64,000 bases of DNA from Pseudomonadota bacterium (GCA_003577275.1 QEVO01000002.1:434001-498000), one strand, 5' to 3'. Numbered from the stretch's first letter, positions 48,963-58,863 are shown. Translations and numbers: made by a program. The notes: generated from the sequence alone by a model not told the origin.

Positions 48963-50282
48963 ATGAAAAACCTCGGCACCATGACTCAGGCGAAAGAGCC
49001 GGCGAAACTGACGGTGGGTGGCAAGACGGTGGACCTGCCGGTCTATAAGGGCGCGGTCGGCCCCGACGTGATCGATATCCGCTCGCTTTATGCCTCGACC
49101 GGGCATTTCACCTACGACCCCGGCTTTACCTCTACGGCAAGCTGCAGCTCGTCGATCACCTACATCGACGGCGATGAAGGGGTGCTCTTGTACCGCGGTT
49201 ATCCCATCGACCAGTTGGCGAAGAACAGCGACTTTCTGGAAGTCTGCTATCTTCTGCTTTACGGCGAGTTACCCAACGCCGAGCAGAAGGCAAAGTTCGA
49301 GCACGACATCACCTATCACACCATGGTGCATGAGCAACTGCAACGGTTCTACCATGGCTTCCGGCGCGACGCGCACCCGATGGCGGTACTGGTAGGGGTG
49401 GTGGGCGCCCTGTCCGCCTTCTACCATGACAGCACCGACATCAACGATCCGCACCAACGTCTGGTGGCGTCCTACCGCATGATCGCCAAGATGCCGACCA
49501 TCGCCGCCATGGCCTATAAATATTCCGTCGGCCAGCCGTTCGTCTATCCGCGCAACGATCTCGGCTATGCCGAGAATTTCCTCTACATGACCTTCGGCGT
49601 GCCGGTCTGCGAGCCGTGGAAATCCAACAAGACCCTGGCCAAGGCCATGGACCGCATTCTGATCCTTCATGCCGACCATGAGCAAAACGCCTCAACCTCG
49701 ACGGTGCGTCTGGCCGGTTCCTCCGGCGCCAATCCGTTTGCCTGCATCGCCGCCGGCATCGCCTCGCTGTGGGGTCCGGCGCACGGCGGCGCCAATGAAG
49801 CGGCGCTGAAAATGCTGGAAGAGATCGGCAGCGTTGATCGCATTCCCGAATACATCAAGCGCGCCAAGGATCCGCAGGACAATTTCCGTCTGATGGGCTT
49901 TGGCCATCGCGTCTATAAGAACTATGACCCCCGCGCCAAGGTGATGCAGCAGACCGCGCATGAGGTGCTGGACGAGCTGGGCTCCAAGGACGGTCCGTTG
50001 TTCAAGGTGGCGATGGAGCTGGAAAAAATTGCGTTAAACGACGACTACTTTGTGCAAAAGAAGCTTTATCCCAACGTCGACTTCTACTCCGGCCTGATCC
50101 TGCGCGCCATGGGCTTTCCGGTGGAGATGTTCACCGCCATCTTCGCCCTTGCCCGCACCGTCGGCTGGGTGGCGCAGTGGGATGAAATGGTCGAGGACCC
50201 GAGCCAGAAGATCGGCCGGCCACGCCAGCTTTATACCGGCGCCACGCAACGCGATTACGTGCCGGTGGCCAAGCGGAAGTAG
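48963..50282 (+). CDS. gltA: Citrate synthase
   Basis: 439 aa, the large (type II, NADH-sensitive class) length. Catalytic residues in [20 protein letters not shown] (His), [15 protein letters not shown] (His) and [20 protein letters not shown] (Asp). Condenses oxaloacetate and acetyl-CoA. AAGGAG lies 6 nt before the ATG. In many alphaproteobacteria the next genes are lpxB, lpxI and lpxA; here a repeat and reversed gloA follow. Confidence 0.97.
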   Translation: MKNLGTMTQAKEPAKLTVGGKTVDLPVYKGAVGPDVIDIRSLYASTGHFTYDPGFTSTASCSSSITYIDGDEGVLLYRGYPIDQLAKNSDFLEVCYLLLYGELPNAEQKAKFEHDITYHTMVHEQLQRFYHGFRRDAHPMAVLVGVVGALSAFYHDSTDINDPHQRLVASYRMIAKMPTIAAMAYKYSVGQPFVYPRNDLGYAENFLYMTFGVPVCEPWKSNKTLAKAMDRILILHADHEQNASTSTVRLAGSSGANPFACIAAGIASLWGPAHGGANEAALKMLEEIGSVDRIPEYIKRAKDPQDNFRLMGFGHRVYKNYDPRAKVMQQTAHEVLDELGSKDGPLFKVAMELEKIALNDDYFVQKKLYPNVDFYSGLILRAMGFPVEMFTAIFALARTVGWVAQWDEMVEDPSQKIGRPRQLYTGATQRDYVPVAKRK

Positions 50283-50341
50283 ACGATACGTCTTTGACCA
50301 TAACTGGTCAGACATTATGCAGAGAATCTCGTTTTTATGCT

Positions 50342-50410
50342 GTCATCCCCGCGCAAGCGGGGATCCAGTTCTTTGATTTTATGATGGATTCCCGCTTTCG
50401 CGGGAATAAC
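50342..50410. repeat. Family A palindromic repeat, copy 6
   Basis: GTCATCCCCGCGCAAGCGGGGATC, spacer, then GGATTCCCGCTTTCGCGGGAATAAC (last arm ATAAC rather than ATGAC). Lies between convergent gltA and gloA, exactly at the place where lpx genes are expected. Confidence 0.85.
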
Positions 50411-50442
50411 GTTACATAATAACTGATGACAGTTGCCGCCAC

Positions 50443-50850
50443 TCACACCTGAATAAGTTCGATCTTATAGCCGTCCGGATCTTCGATGAAGGCGATCACG
50501 GTTGAGCCGTGCTTCATCGGTCCCGGCGGGCGCGGCAGCGGCACGCCATCCTTTTCCAGACGCTTGCAGAGGGTATAGATATCCTTGACCCCGATGGCGA
50601 TATGGCCAAAGCCGCTGCCGATGGCGTATGGCTCTTTCTGGCCCCAGTTATAAGTCAGCTCGATGGTCGCCCCATGCTTTTCTTCGCCGTAGCCGACGAA
50701 AGCCAAGGTGAATTCTCCGCCCGGGTAGTCATTCTTGCGAATGAGCTTCATGCCGAGCTTATTACAGTAAAAATCCAGCGAGCGATCAAGATCGCGCACC
50801 CGGATCATGGTATGAAGAATGCGAAAATTTGCGGCCGCGTTCTGCGACAT
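50443..50850 (-). CDS. gloA: Lactoylglutathione lyase (glyoxalase I)
   Basis: 135 aa. Two glyoxalase/bleomycin-resistance modules with the metal ligands His14 (ILHTMIRV), Glu near 65 (ATIELTYNWG), His near 82 (GFGHIAIGV) and Glu near 132 (YKIELIQV). Isomerises the methylglyoxal-glutathione adduct. AGGGGA ribosome site. It follows fabZ by 45 nt, so it is probably the tail of the bamA-skp-fabZ transcript. Confidence 0.94.
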   Translation of the reverse strand: MSQNAAANFRILHTMIRVRDLDRSLDFYCNKLGMKLIRKNDYPGGEFTLAFVGYGEEKHGATIELTYNWGQKEPYAIGSGFGHIAIGVKDIYTLCKRLEKDGVPLPRPPGPMKHGSTVIAFIEDPDGYKIELIQV

Positions 50851-50895
50851 GTGTTCCCCTCCGCGTTATGCGTCAGGCCTGCACCAAAGTCCCCC

Positions 50896-51357
50896 TTAGC
50901 CTGACGCGATCATCGCGGCAAAGGTTGCCTCGGCAGCCACCGCGCCGTCAACCCTGGCCTTGCCGGCAAAGCGCCAGACATTGCCGCGACTTTGTTCCTT
51001 TACCACCTCAAGATGCAATTGCGCCCCCGGCTCCACCGGTCGGCGGAAGCGCGCCTTCTCGATGCCCATGAAATACACCAGCTTGCCATGGGCGTCATCG
51101 CCCAGCGTATGGACGACCAGCGCCGCCGCCGTCTGCGCCAGGGCCTCGACGATCAGCACCCCGGGCATGATGGGACGTTGCGGGAAATGGCCTTGAAAGA
51201 ACGGCTCGTTGATAGTGACGTTCTTGATGCCGATGGCGGATTCGCCGGGAACGATGGCCGTCAGCCTGTCGAGAAGCAGCATCGGGTAGCGATGCGGAAT
51301 AAGCTTCATGATGGCGTGAATATCGAGCTCGGCCAAGCCGGTCGTCGTCTCGCTCAT
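50896..51357 (-). CDS. fabZ: 3-hydroxyacyl-ACP dehydratase FabZ
   Basis: 153 aa from ATG 51357 with AGGAGG just upstream; a GTG at 51369 forms part of that ribosome site and is rejected. Hot-dog fold with catalytic His57 (FFQGHFPQRPIMPG) and Glu71 (LIVEALAQTAA). Dehydrates 3-hydroxyacyl-ACP in fatty acid synthesis. In most Gram-negatives fabZ sits between lpxD and lpxA; here both neighbours are absent: skp is directly upstream (70 nt) and gloA downstream. Confidence 0.96.
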   Translation of the reverse strand: MSETTTGLAELDIHAIMKLIPHRYPMLLLDRLTAIVPGESAIGIKNVTINEPFFQGHFPQRPIMPGVLIVEALAQTAAALVVHTLGDDAHGKLVYFMGIEKARFRRPVEPGAQLHLEVVKEQSRGNVWRFAGKARVDGAVAAEATFAAMIASG

Positions 51358-51426
51358 CTTCCTCCTCACCTCGAAAAATTGATGCGACCGGGCGTATTGC
51401 CCGGCCGCACTTTCGTGTTGCCTTAC

Positions 51427-52047
51427 TTACCGGCCGCTTTGCTGCGCCTGGCGCTCCAGCTCCAATATCTCGGCTTCGCTGGGCACCTGGACTTTCAAGC
51501 TCGGCAATTGCTTGTCGAGAAGCTCGATCACTTCGGTGGTCACATCAAGGCCCGGCGCCTGGTGGATGATTTGCGCCTTTTCCAGCACGATGGTGGCGCC
51601 CTTCTTATCGGCAACCTGAGCAATGATCGGATTTAACACCCGCTGCAGAGCCTGATTGGCGCGCACTTGCGTGACGTTCAGCTTCTTTTGATCAAGATCG
51701 ACCTTGCGATTCAGCTGATCGGCCCTGTTCTTCAATTCGTTGTATTTTTGTTCATAGGCCGCCTGCGGCAGCAGGGCGCGCTGTTTATCGAGATCCTCTT
51801 TCTCCTTCAACAGCTTTTCCTTGGTGGCGTTTTCCTCGGCGCCGAAGGTTTGCGAGACCTGCGTCAACTGGCTGCGAATATCCTTGCTAACCAGGGACTC
51901 GCTGAACAGCCGACGGGAGTCGATAACGATAATCACCGCCGGTTTCATCGCTTGCGCTTGCGCGGTGGTGGAGAACCCGACAGAGCTCGCCATAAAGGCG
52001 GTGACCATCAGGGAAGCAGCCATAAGGCTTTTAATCAGTCGTTTCAT
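51427..52047 (-). CDS. skp: OmpH/Skp-family periplasmic chaperone
   Basis: 206 aa from ATG 52047 (AGGA upstream; the open frame beyond overlaps bamA). Signal peptide about 1-32 (ending TTAQAQA), then a compact core and long helical tentacles rich in Lys, Glu and Gln (about 65-140, NELKNRADQLNRKVDLDQKK), and a final coiled-coil region. Holds unfolded outer-membrane proteins for BamA, encoded 10 nt upstream. Confidence 0.9.
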   Translation of the reverse strand: MKRLIKSLMAASLMVTAFMASSVGFSTTAQAQAMKPAVIIVIDSRRLFSESLVSKDIRSQLTQVSQTFGAEENATKEKLLKEKEDLDKQRALLPQAAYEQKYNELKNRADQLNRKVDLDQKKLNVTQVRANQALQRVLNPIIAQVADKKGATIVLEKAQIIHQAPGLDVTTEVIELLDKQLPSLKVQVPSEAEILELERQAQQSGR

Positions 52048-52057
52048 GTCATTCCTG

Positions 52058-54373
52058 TCAGAACTGGTTGGAGATATTGAATTGGAAGAATTCCGTGTCG
52101 TCGTATTTGTTCTTGACCAACGCCTTGGCGAAATCGATGCGGAACGGTCCGAACGGCGAGTTCCACGAGAACCCGACGCCCAGAGAGACCCGCGGCTTGG
52201 CGGAATCGGCGACGATTTTTTGCAGCACGTTGCCGTTGTTGGGATCGATGATGTCTTTGTCATCCACCGAGAACAGCGCGCCGACATCGACGAAAACACT
52301 GCTCTTCAGCCCAAGTTCGTTGGCGGCCGATCCGAGCGGCACCAGAAGTTCGGTAGTGCCGGTATAGTAAATGTTGCCGCCCAGGCTGTCGTCGGAATCG
52401 CGATCGCGCGGACCAAGGCCGCGCGGCGAGAAGCCGCGCAAGGTGGGATAGAAGCGATCGCTTAAGCGCACATCCTCGCCAAAGCCGAAGATATAGCCGC
52501 CTTCCGCCGCGAATTTAATCACCCAGCGCTCAGTCACCGGCAAGTAGTAATCATAGTTGGCGCGGCTGCGCAGATATTTCACCGAGCCGCCAAGCCCGGC
52601 GACATCCTGCGACGCCACGAAGCGATGGCCGGTGGTGGGATTCTGGCGATCGTCGACGTTCTCGAAAATCAGGCTGTAGCCGACGGATGAGGTGGTAAAG
52701 GTGCCCTCCGCCGCCAAGAGATAGCGGTTGGTGGTGCTGCCAATGCCTTCGATGCGGTCCTGGCGCAAGGTGTAGCGCAGGCCCATGGTCCAGTACTCGG
52801 TAATCGGGAATGCCGCGCGCAAGCCGCCGCCATAAGTTGTTTGCAGGAACGAGCTGTAATCGCGATAGTCGGCCTCGCGGGCGTAAAGGTCGACGCCGGC
52901 GGCGATCGGCCGGTCCATGAAATAAGGTTCGGTAAAGCCCAGATCGACCTGCGTGCGAATGCTGGAAATCGAGAAGTTGGCGCGCAGCGTCTGGCCCTTG
53001 CCCAACAAGTTGCGCTCGCTGATGCCGAAGCCGGCGATGAAATTCTCCACGCTGGAGAAGCCGACGTTCAAGGACAACTCGCCGGTGGATTGTTCCTGCA
53101 CGCTGACGTCGATCACCGTGCGATCCGGCGTCGAACCCTGCACCTGTTCGACCTCGACCTCCTTGAAGAAGCCCAAGGCCTTGGCGCGCTGGCGCGAACG
53201 GCGCAGCTTGGCGGTGTTGAAGGCGTCGCCCTCCACCAGGCGGAATTCGCGGCGCACCACCTTATCCAGCGTGCGAACGTTGCCGTGAATGTCGATGCGC
53301 TCCACATACACCCGCGGCGCTTCCATCACGCGGTAGGTGATGTTGATGATGCGCTCCTTGCGATCGCGCCGCACCCGCGGCCGAATGTCGACGAAGGCAT
53401 AACCCTTCAAGCCGGCGGCATCGGTCATTGCCTCGATGGTATCATCGATCAGCTTGGCGTTATATTTTTTGCCCTTGAAGGTTTTGATCAAAGGCCGCAG
53501 GTCGTCGGGATTAAGATCGCGGATTTCGCTTTCCACGTCGATGTCGCCGAAGTGGTACAGCTCACCTTCCTCGATGGTGAAGGTGATGTAGAAATCCTTT
53601 TTGTTGTTCGACAACTCGGCCACCGCCGAATTGACGCGAAAATCAGCGTAGCCTTTGGATAGGTAAAATTGCCGCAACTGTTCACGATCGTAAGCGAGAC
53701 GATCCGGATCGTAGGTATCGTCCGAAGTCAAGAACCGCCACCAGCGCGACTCCCGGGTGGCGATCTTGCCGCGCAAGTCGCCGGAGGAAAAGCGCTTGTT
53801 ACCGATGAAATTGATCTTCGAGACGGTGGTTTTCGGCCCTTCGGAAATCTCGAACACCAAGTCAATGCGGTTTTGCGGCAGCTGGATCACCTTGGGCTCG
53901 ACCTGGGCCGCAAAACGTCCTGAACGCCGATAAAGCTCCAAAATGCGCTGCACGTCGGCGCGCACCTTGGCGCGGGTGTAGACGGTGCGCGGTTTGATCC
54001 GCACTTCCTTGCCGAGCTTCTCATCATCGAGCTTCTTGTTGCCCTCGAAGGCCAGCCGATTGATGATGGGATTTTCCACCACATTGACCGTGAGCACCGT
54101 ATCGCGGCGGGTAATGGTGACGTCCGCGAAAAGGCCGGTGGCGAACAGCGCTTTCAAGCTTTCGTCCACCTTTTCATCGGTATAGACGTCGCCCGGCGCC
54201 ACCACCAGGTAAGAGCGGACGGTGTCCGGTTCGATGCGTTGCGTGCCGGTGACTTCGATATTACTGATGACATAGGTTTGCGCCAACGCCTCGGGCGTCT
54301 GCAGACCCGCTACGGTGAGCGTCAGCGCAAGTGCCATGCCGGCAACCGTTCCCTTCAATGACCTACGCAACAA
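52058..54373 (-). CDS. bamA: Outer-membrane protein assembly factor BamA
   Basis: 771 aa. Signal peptide about 1-31, five POTRA domains (about 33-430, beginning YVISNIEVTGTQRIEPDTVR), and an Omp85 beta-barrel (about 450-771) with the GLRYTLRQDRI strands, the conserved loop-6 VRGF/IRGF-type motif seen as PTLRGFSPRGLG, and a C-terminal Phe (FNISNQF). Inserts beta-barrel proteins. Start is TTG 54373 or the following TTG, with an AGGGGGG run upstream. Its presence shows a working outer membrane. Confidence 0.97.
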   Translation of the reverse strand: MLRRSLKGTVAGMALALTLTVAGLQTPEALAQTYVISNIEVTGTQRIEPDTVRSYLVVAPGDVYTDEKVDESLKALFATGLFADVTITRRDTVLTVNVVENPIINRLAFEGNKKLDDEKLGKEVRIKPRTVYTRAKVRADVQRILELYRRSGRFAAQVEPKVIQLPQNRIDLVFEISEGPKTTVSKINFIGNKRFSSGDLRGKIATRESRWWRFLTSDDTYDPDRLAYDREQLRQFYLSKGYADFRVNSAVAELSNNKKDFYITFTIEEGELYHFGDIDVESEIRDLNPDDLRPLIKTFKGKKYNAKLIDDTIEAMTDAAGLKGYAFVDIRPRVRRDRKERIINITYRVMEAPRVYVERIDIHGNVRTLDKVVRREFRLVEGDAFNTAKLRRSRQRAKALGFFKEVEVEQVQGSTPDRTVIDVSVQEQSTGELSLNVGFSSVENFIAGFGISERNLLGKGQTLRANFSISSIRTQVDLGFTEPYFMDRPIAAGVDLYAREADYRDYSSFLQTTYGGGLRAAFPITEYWTMGLRYTLRQDRIEGIGSTTNRYLLAAEGTFTTSSVGYSLIFENVDDRQNPTTGHRFVASQDVAGLGGSVKYLRSRANYDYYLPVTERWVIKFAAEGGYIFGFGEDVRLSDRFYPTLRGFSPRGLGPRDRDSDDSLGGNIYYTGTTELLVPLGSAANELGLKSSVFVDVGALFSVDDKDIIDPNNGNVLQKIVADSAKPRVSLGVGFSWNSPFGPFRIDFAKALVKNKYDDTEFFQFNISNQF

Positions 54374-54417
54374 GACCCCCCTCTTGGATCAGACCGCAAA
54401 CCGGCCCGCTCGTTCCC

Positions 54418-55533
54418 TTACCCGAAATTGAAAATATTTAGATAATTAAGATCGTTCCACGTCACAAACACCATCAGCGACAACACCAGCGCCAGACCGA
54501 TGCGAAAGCCGTATTCCTGCGCCCGCTCGCTCAACGGACGGCCGGCCGCCGCCTCCCAGGCGTAAAACGCCAGATGCCCGCCATCGAGCATCGGCACCGG
54601 CAGCAGGTTCACGAACCCTAAATTGATCGACAGCATGGCCATGAACATGACTAGCGAGGCGATGCCGTCCTTGGCCGTCTCGGAGGAAAATTTGGCGATG
54701 CGCAACGGCCCGCCCAACTCCTCGCCCGAGCGCTTGCCCTCGAATATCTGGCCGAGAAACTTGAAGGTCAGGCGGACGATGTTGCCGGTCTCCACCGTGG
54801 CGTACCACAGCGCCTCCACCGGCCCGCGGCGGACAAATCCTTCCGGCGCCCGCGACAGCCCCAGCCGGCCGATGATCTGCGGATTGCCCAAAGGGTCGGT
54901 GCTTTCATAACGGTCAGGAATGGCAGTCAGCGCCACCCGCTCGCCCTGGCGGTCGATGCTGAAGGTCAGGGTTTCGCCGGGGCTCATGCCCACCAACTGT
55001 TGCATATCGAGAAAGCGGTCGATTTTTTGGCCGTCGATGGCGAGCACCCGGTCGCCGACCTGAAAGCCCGCCCGCTCCGCCGCCGAACCGGGCAGCACCT
55101 CGCCCACATCGGCCGGGGTGTAAGGCTGGCCGACGGTGGCGAAAAAACCGGCCAGGAGCACGATGGCGAACAGGAAATTGGCGATGGGGCCGGCGGCGAC
55201 CACGGCGGCGCGCTGGCCGACTGGCTTTAAGTGAAAAGCGTAGGCCCGTTCAGCAGGATCAAGCCCGGCGGTCAGCTTGCCGGCGCTGGCGGCGTTCATG
55301 TCGCCGAAGAACTTGACATAGCCGCCAAGCGGCAAGGCGCTGATTTTCCACCGGGTTCCCGCCCGGTTGGTCCAGCCGAAAATTTCCGGTCCGAAGCCGA
55401 TGGAAAACACGTCTACGCGGACCCCGCAGCGCCGGGCGACCCAGTAATGGCCCCATTCGTGCACGAACACCAGCGCGGTGAGCACCACCACGAATGTCGC
55501 CCCGGTATGGATGATGTCGGAAAACAGGTCCAT
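54418..55533 (-). CDS. rseP: Site-2 intramembrane zinc protease RseP
   Basis: 371 aa. Zinc motif HEWGH at 25-29, one PDZ domain (about 125-205, GSAAERAGFQVGDRVLAIDG), and the C-terminal NLLPVPMLDGGH motif with the third metal ligand. Cleaves anti-sigma factor and signal-peptide remnants in the membrane. The single PDZ is typical for alphaproteobacterial members. Followed by bamA, preceded by dxr. Confidence 0.95.
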   Translation of the reverse strand: MDLFSDIIHTGATFVVVLTALVFVHEWGHYWVARRCGVRVDVFSIGFGPEIFGWTNRAGTRWKISALPLGGYVKFFGDMNAASAGKLTAGLDPAERAYAFHLKPVGQRAAVVAAGPIANFLFAIVLLAGFFATVGQPYTPADVGEVLPGSAAERAGFQVGDRVLAIDGQKIDRFLDMQQLVGMSPGETLTFSIDRQGERVALTAIPDRYESTDPLGNPQIIGRLGLSRAPEGFVRRGPVEALWYATVETGNIVRLTFKFLGQIFEGKRSGEELGGPLRIAKFSSETAKDGIASLVMFMAMLSINLGFVNLLPVPMLDGGHLAFYAWEAAAGRPLSERAQEYGFRIGLALVLSLMVFVTWNDLNYLNIFNFG

Positions 55534-55543
55534 GGCGCAGGTT

Positions 55544-56749
55544 TTAAGGCTCCAATTCCCTCATGATCTCGTCGGCCTGATGGCGGGCTTCATGATCTGC
55601 CGCCATGACGTCGTCCAGGCTGGCAAGCGACCGGGCCGGTAAAGTTTCAAGGGTCGTTTGTACAATCTCCGCAATATGAAGGAAACCGATTTTTCGGGCC
55701 AAAAACCCGGCCACGGCCACCTCATTGGCGGCGTTGAGCACGGTCGGCGCGCTGCCGCCTTCGGCCAGGGCATGGCGGGCCAGAGACAGGGCCGGAAACC
55801 GCTCATGATCGGGCGCGGTGAATTCTAGCGTGCCAATATGGGCCAAATTGAGGCGCGCCGCCGGCGCCGGCACCCGATCCGGCCAGCCCAACGTGTAGGC
55901 GATGGGAGTTCTCATATCCGGGGTGCCCATCTGCGCCAAGACCGAGCCATCCACATAGGCCACCAGACTGTGCACCACCGATTGGGGATGAACCAGAACC
56001 TCGATCTGCTCCGGACGCACGGGAAACAGGTGGTAGGCCTCGATCAGCTCCAATCCCTTGTTGAACATGGTGGCGGAATCGACGGAAATCTTCGCTCCCA
56101 TCTCCCAGTTGGGGTGCGCCACCGCCTGCGCCGGCGATACCTGCGCCATCTCCTGCCGCGACCAGGTGCGGAACGGTCCCCCCGAGGCGGTCAGGATGAT
56201 CCGCTCCACCCGTTCCGGCCGCTCGAAATCAAAGACCTGAAAGATGGCGTTATGCTCGCTGTCCACCGGCAACAGCACCGCGCCGTGCCGCTCCACTTCG
56301 CGCATCATCAGGCCGCCGGCGCACACCAGGCATTCCTTGTTGGCGAGCGCCACCACCGCGCCCCGGCGCAACGCGGTCAAGGTCGGCTGCAAGCCGGCCG
56401 CGCCAACGATGGCCGCCATCACCCATTGGGCGGGGCGGGCCGCCGCGTCGCTGACCGCAGCGGGCCCGGCGGCCGCCTCGATGCCGCTGCCGGCGAGCGC
56501 CTCTTTGAGCGCGCCATACTGCGCCTCATCACCGATCACCGCGAGCTTGGGCTTGAATTCTAATGCCTGGGCGATGAGCAGGTTCACGTTGCGATTGGCG
56601 GTCAGCGCCTCCACCACATAGGCGCTGCGGTTGCGGCGGATGAGATCCAGGGTATTGCAGCCGATGGAGCCGGTGGCGCCGAGAACGGCGACCGAGCGCG
56701 GCGCTTCCATGGCTTGTCGCAATGCCTCGCCCATTTCCTCTGTCCTCAC
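55544..56749 (-). CDS. dxr: 1-deoxy-D-xylulose 5-phosphate reductoisomerase
   Basis: 401 aa from GTG 56749, which overlaps the cdsA stop as GTGA; ATG 56734 or ATG 56710 are alternatives nearer the family start. NADPH loop VAVLGATGSIGCNTLDLI, metal/substrate residues in LPVDSEHNAIFQ, ILTASGGPFR, VDSATMFNKGLELIEA and NAANEVAVAGFL. Second step of the MEP isoprenoid pathway. Confidence 0.97.
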   Translation of the reverse strand: MRTEEMGEALRQAMEAPRSVAVLGATGSIGCNTLDLIRRNRSAYVVEALTANRNVNLLIAQALEFKPKLAVIGDEAQYGALKEALAGSGIEAAAGPAAVSDAAARPAQWVMAAIVGAAGLQPTLTALRRGAVVALANKECLVCAGGLMMREVERHGAVLLPVDSEHNAIFQVFDFERPERVERIILTASGGPFRTWSRQEMAQVSPAQAVAHPNWEMGAKISVDSATMFNKGLELIEAYHLFPVRPEQIEVLVHPQSVVHSLVAYVDGSVLAQMGTPDMRTPIAYTLGWPDRVPAPAARLNLAHIGTLEFTAPDHERFPALSLARHALAEGGSAPTVLNAANEVAVAGFLARKIGFLHIAEIVQTTLETLPARSLASLDDVMAADHEARHQADEIMRELEP

Positions 56750-57543
56750 CCTGCGATCATCATCAGCGCCACCACCGGCGCCACGAACACCAAGCCATCC
56801 ACTCGATCCAAAATACCGCCATGGCCGGGAATGATGGCCCCCGAATCCTTGACGTTAAAGCGCCGCTTGATGGCCGACTCCGCCAGATCGCCGATCTGCC
56901 CCCAGACCGCGAAAAAAGCGCCGAAGAGCAAAAACCAGGGGTAAATGCCAAGGCCATAGAACCACCCCATGGCGGTCAGCGCCAGCGCCGCCGCGAGCAT
57001 CCCGCCCGCAAGGCCGGACCAGGTTTTTTTCGGGCTGATGCGCGGCGCCAGCTTCGGCCCGCCCACCAGCCTGCCCACCAGATACGCCCCGATATCCGTC
57101 GCCCATACCACCACGAACAAGGCCACGGTGAACTCATGGCCCAATGTGATCCCCTCTCGCAGCCATAAGATGGAAACCGCCGGCAGCGTCACATAAAACG
57201 CCCCCAGGGTGGGCCACAGGGCCGAACGACGCTCCATGGCGCTGACGGTGGCCGCCAGCAGCGCCGCCGCCGCTATACCCGCCAGGAGAACCAAGGGGCC
57301 TATCCCCGTCAGGAAGGCGATCATGGCGCCGGAAAGCGGCGCCACTACCGCCAGCACAGCGGGGATGGAGACGGCGCGCTGCGTCATCATCGACCATTCA
57401 TAAGTCATCATGCCGGCAAAGGCGAGGATTACCGCCGCCAGAAGCCAGCCGCCGGATAGGATCACGTAAAGCGCCAGCGGGATCAGCACCACCGCCGACA
57501 GGGTGCGGAGGAGAAAGGAGGAGCCGGCCTTCTGCTCAGCCAA
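56746..57543 (-). CDS. cdsA: Phosphatidate cytidylyltransferase CdsA
   Basis: 265 aa from TTG 57543, which overlaps the uppS stop by 8 bp; a TTG at 57585 is possible but lies deep in uppS. About seven to eight membrane helices and the CTP-transferase signature (SPKKTWSGLAGG near 180 and KDSGAIIPGHGGILDRVDGL near 235). Makes CDP-diacylglycerol for phospholipid synthesis. Confidence 0.92.
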   Translation of the reverse strand: MAEQKAGSSFLLRTLSAVVLIPLALYVILSGGWLLAAVILAFAGMMTYEWSMMTQRAVSIPAVLAVVAPLSGAMIAFLTGIGPLVLLAGIAAAALLAATVSAMERRSALWPTLGAFYVTLPAVSILWLREGITLGHEFTVALFVVVWATDIGAYLVGRLVGGPKLAPRISPKKTWSGLAGGMLAAALALTAMGWFYGLGIYPWFLLFGAFFAVWGQIGDLAESAIKRRFNVKDSGAIIPGHGGILDRVDGLVFVAPVVALMMIAG

Positions 57544-58294
57544 GACGCGCCCCGTAGCGGCGCTCGCGCAGGCCAAATTCGGCAAGGGCCTTCAACAGCG
57601 TTTCCTTGGTGAAATCCGGCCAATAGTCGTCGATGAAGATCAACTCGGCGTAGGCCGCCTGCCATAACAGGAAATTCGACAGGCGTTTTTCGCCGCTGGT
57701 GCGGATGATGATGTCGGGATCGGGGAAATCGGCGGTCTGGAGATGGGCAGCGAACGTCCCCTCGGTGATCTCCTCAGGCTTGATCTCGCCCGCCGCCGCC
57801 TTGGCCGCCAGCCGCCTGGCCGCCTCGACGATCTCCGCCTGGGCGCCATAGTTCAAGGCCAGGATCAAGGTCAGGCCGGTATTGCGCGCGGTGCGTTCCT
57901 CGGCATGGGTCATCAGCTCAACGATATCGGAAGATAGACGCTCGCGGCCGCCGATACAGCGCAGGCGCACATTGTTGCGGTTCAAGGCCTCGATCTCATG
58001 GCGCAGATAATGGCGCAACAGGCCCATGAGATCGTCGACCTCCTCCTCCGAGCGCTTCCAGTTTTCCGAGGAAAAGGCGTACAGCGTCAGGTAGGAAATA
58101 CCCAGTTCGCCGCACGCGCGCACGCACTCGCGCACCGCATCGGCGCCTTTCTTATGACCGGCGACCCGGGGCAGCCGGCGCTGCTTCGCCCACCGCCCGT
58201 TGCCATCCATGATGATCGCCACATGGGTAGGCGCCCCGTCATCGCCGGGAGTCAATTCGAGCTTTTTCTCTGTACCTGTGGATAACATTACCAT
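57536..58294 (-). CDS. uppS: Isoprenyl transferase (undecaprenyl diphosphate synthase)
   Basis: 252 aa. Catalytic Asp30 in IIMDGNGRWAKQRRLPR, then GHKKGADAV, LTLYAFSSENWKR, and the C-terminal RTSGEKRLSNFLLWQAAYAE with the conserved RxSxExRxSNF-type pattern. Makes the C55 carrier lipid for peptidoglycan. Follows frr by 6 nt. Confidence 0.97.
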   Translation of the reverse strand: MVMLSTGTEKKLELTPGDDGAPTHVAIIMDGNGRWAKQRRLPRVAGHKKGADAVRECVRACGELGISYLTLYAFSSENWKRSEEEVDDLMGLLRHYLRHEIEALNRNNVRLRCIGGRERLSSDIVELMTHAEERTARNTGLTLILALNYGAQAEIVEAARRLAAKAAAGEIKPEEITEGTFAAHLQTADFPDPDIIIRTSGEKRLSNFLLWQAAYAELIFIDDYWPDFTKETLLKALAEFGLRERRYGARLG

Positions 58295-58300
58295 GCTTGG

Positions 58301-58858
58301 TTAGACTTTAAGGATTTCCTGCTCCTTGGCCGCCATGCGATCATCAATTTCCTTGATGATCTTATCGGTCAGTTTCTGCACCTGATCGCTTTGCCGCTTG
58401 TGATCATCCTGGCCGATCTCGCCTTTCTTTTCCATCAACTTTAAGTGCTCCATGCCGTCGCGGCGCACATTGCGCACGGCGATACGGGCATCCTCGGCGT
58501 ATTTGTGAATTACCTTGACCAGCTCCTTGCGCCGCTCCTCGCTCAAGGGCGGCAGCGGGATGCGCAGGGTTTGCCCCTCCACCGCCGGATTCAAGCCGAG
58601 ACTGGAATTGCGGATCGCCTTGTCCACGGCGCTGACGTTGTTGCGATCCCAAACGCTGACCACGATCATGCGCGGCTCCGGCGTGCTGATGTTCGCCACT
58701 TGGTTCAACGGCGTCTCGACGCCGTAGGCTTCAACCCGGATCGGATCCAGCAGGGAGGCCGAGGCGCGTCCCGTGCGCAATCCGGAAAATTCTTTCAATA
58801 ATACATCAAGGGCGCCTTTCATGCGCTTTTCAAGATCGCCAAGACTGGTGGCGCTCAT
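58301..58858 (-). CDS. frr: Ribosome recycling factor
   Basis: 185 aa, canonical length. N-terminal helix MKGALDVLLKEFSGLRTGRA, the small domain (LDPIRVEAYGVETPLNQVAN), and the C-terminal three-helix bundle (MEHLKLMEKKGEIGQDDHKR). Splits post-termination ribosomes with EF-G. Follows pyrH by 5 nt. Confidence 0.97.
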   Translation of the reverse strand: MSATSLGDLEKRMKGALDVLLKEFSGLRTGRASASLLDPIRVEAYGVETPLNQVANISTPEPRMIVVSVWDRNNVSAVDKAIRNSSLGLNPAVEGQTLRIPLPPLSEERRKELVKVIHKYAEDARIAVRNVRRDGMEHLKLMEKKGEIGQDDHKRQSDQVQKLTDKIIKEIDDRMAAKEQEILKV

Positions 58859-58863
58859 GGGTC

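Noticed and set aside
50283..50341. Short TGACCA/TGGTCA hairpin after gltA as terminator
   Set aside because: Only six base pairs and no T-run; the adjacent family A repeat is the better candidate for ending the transcript.
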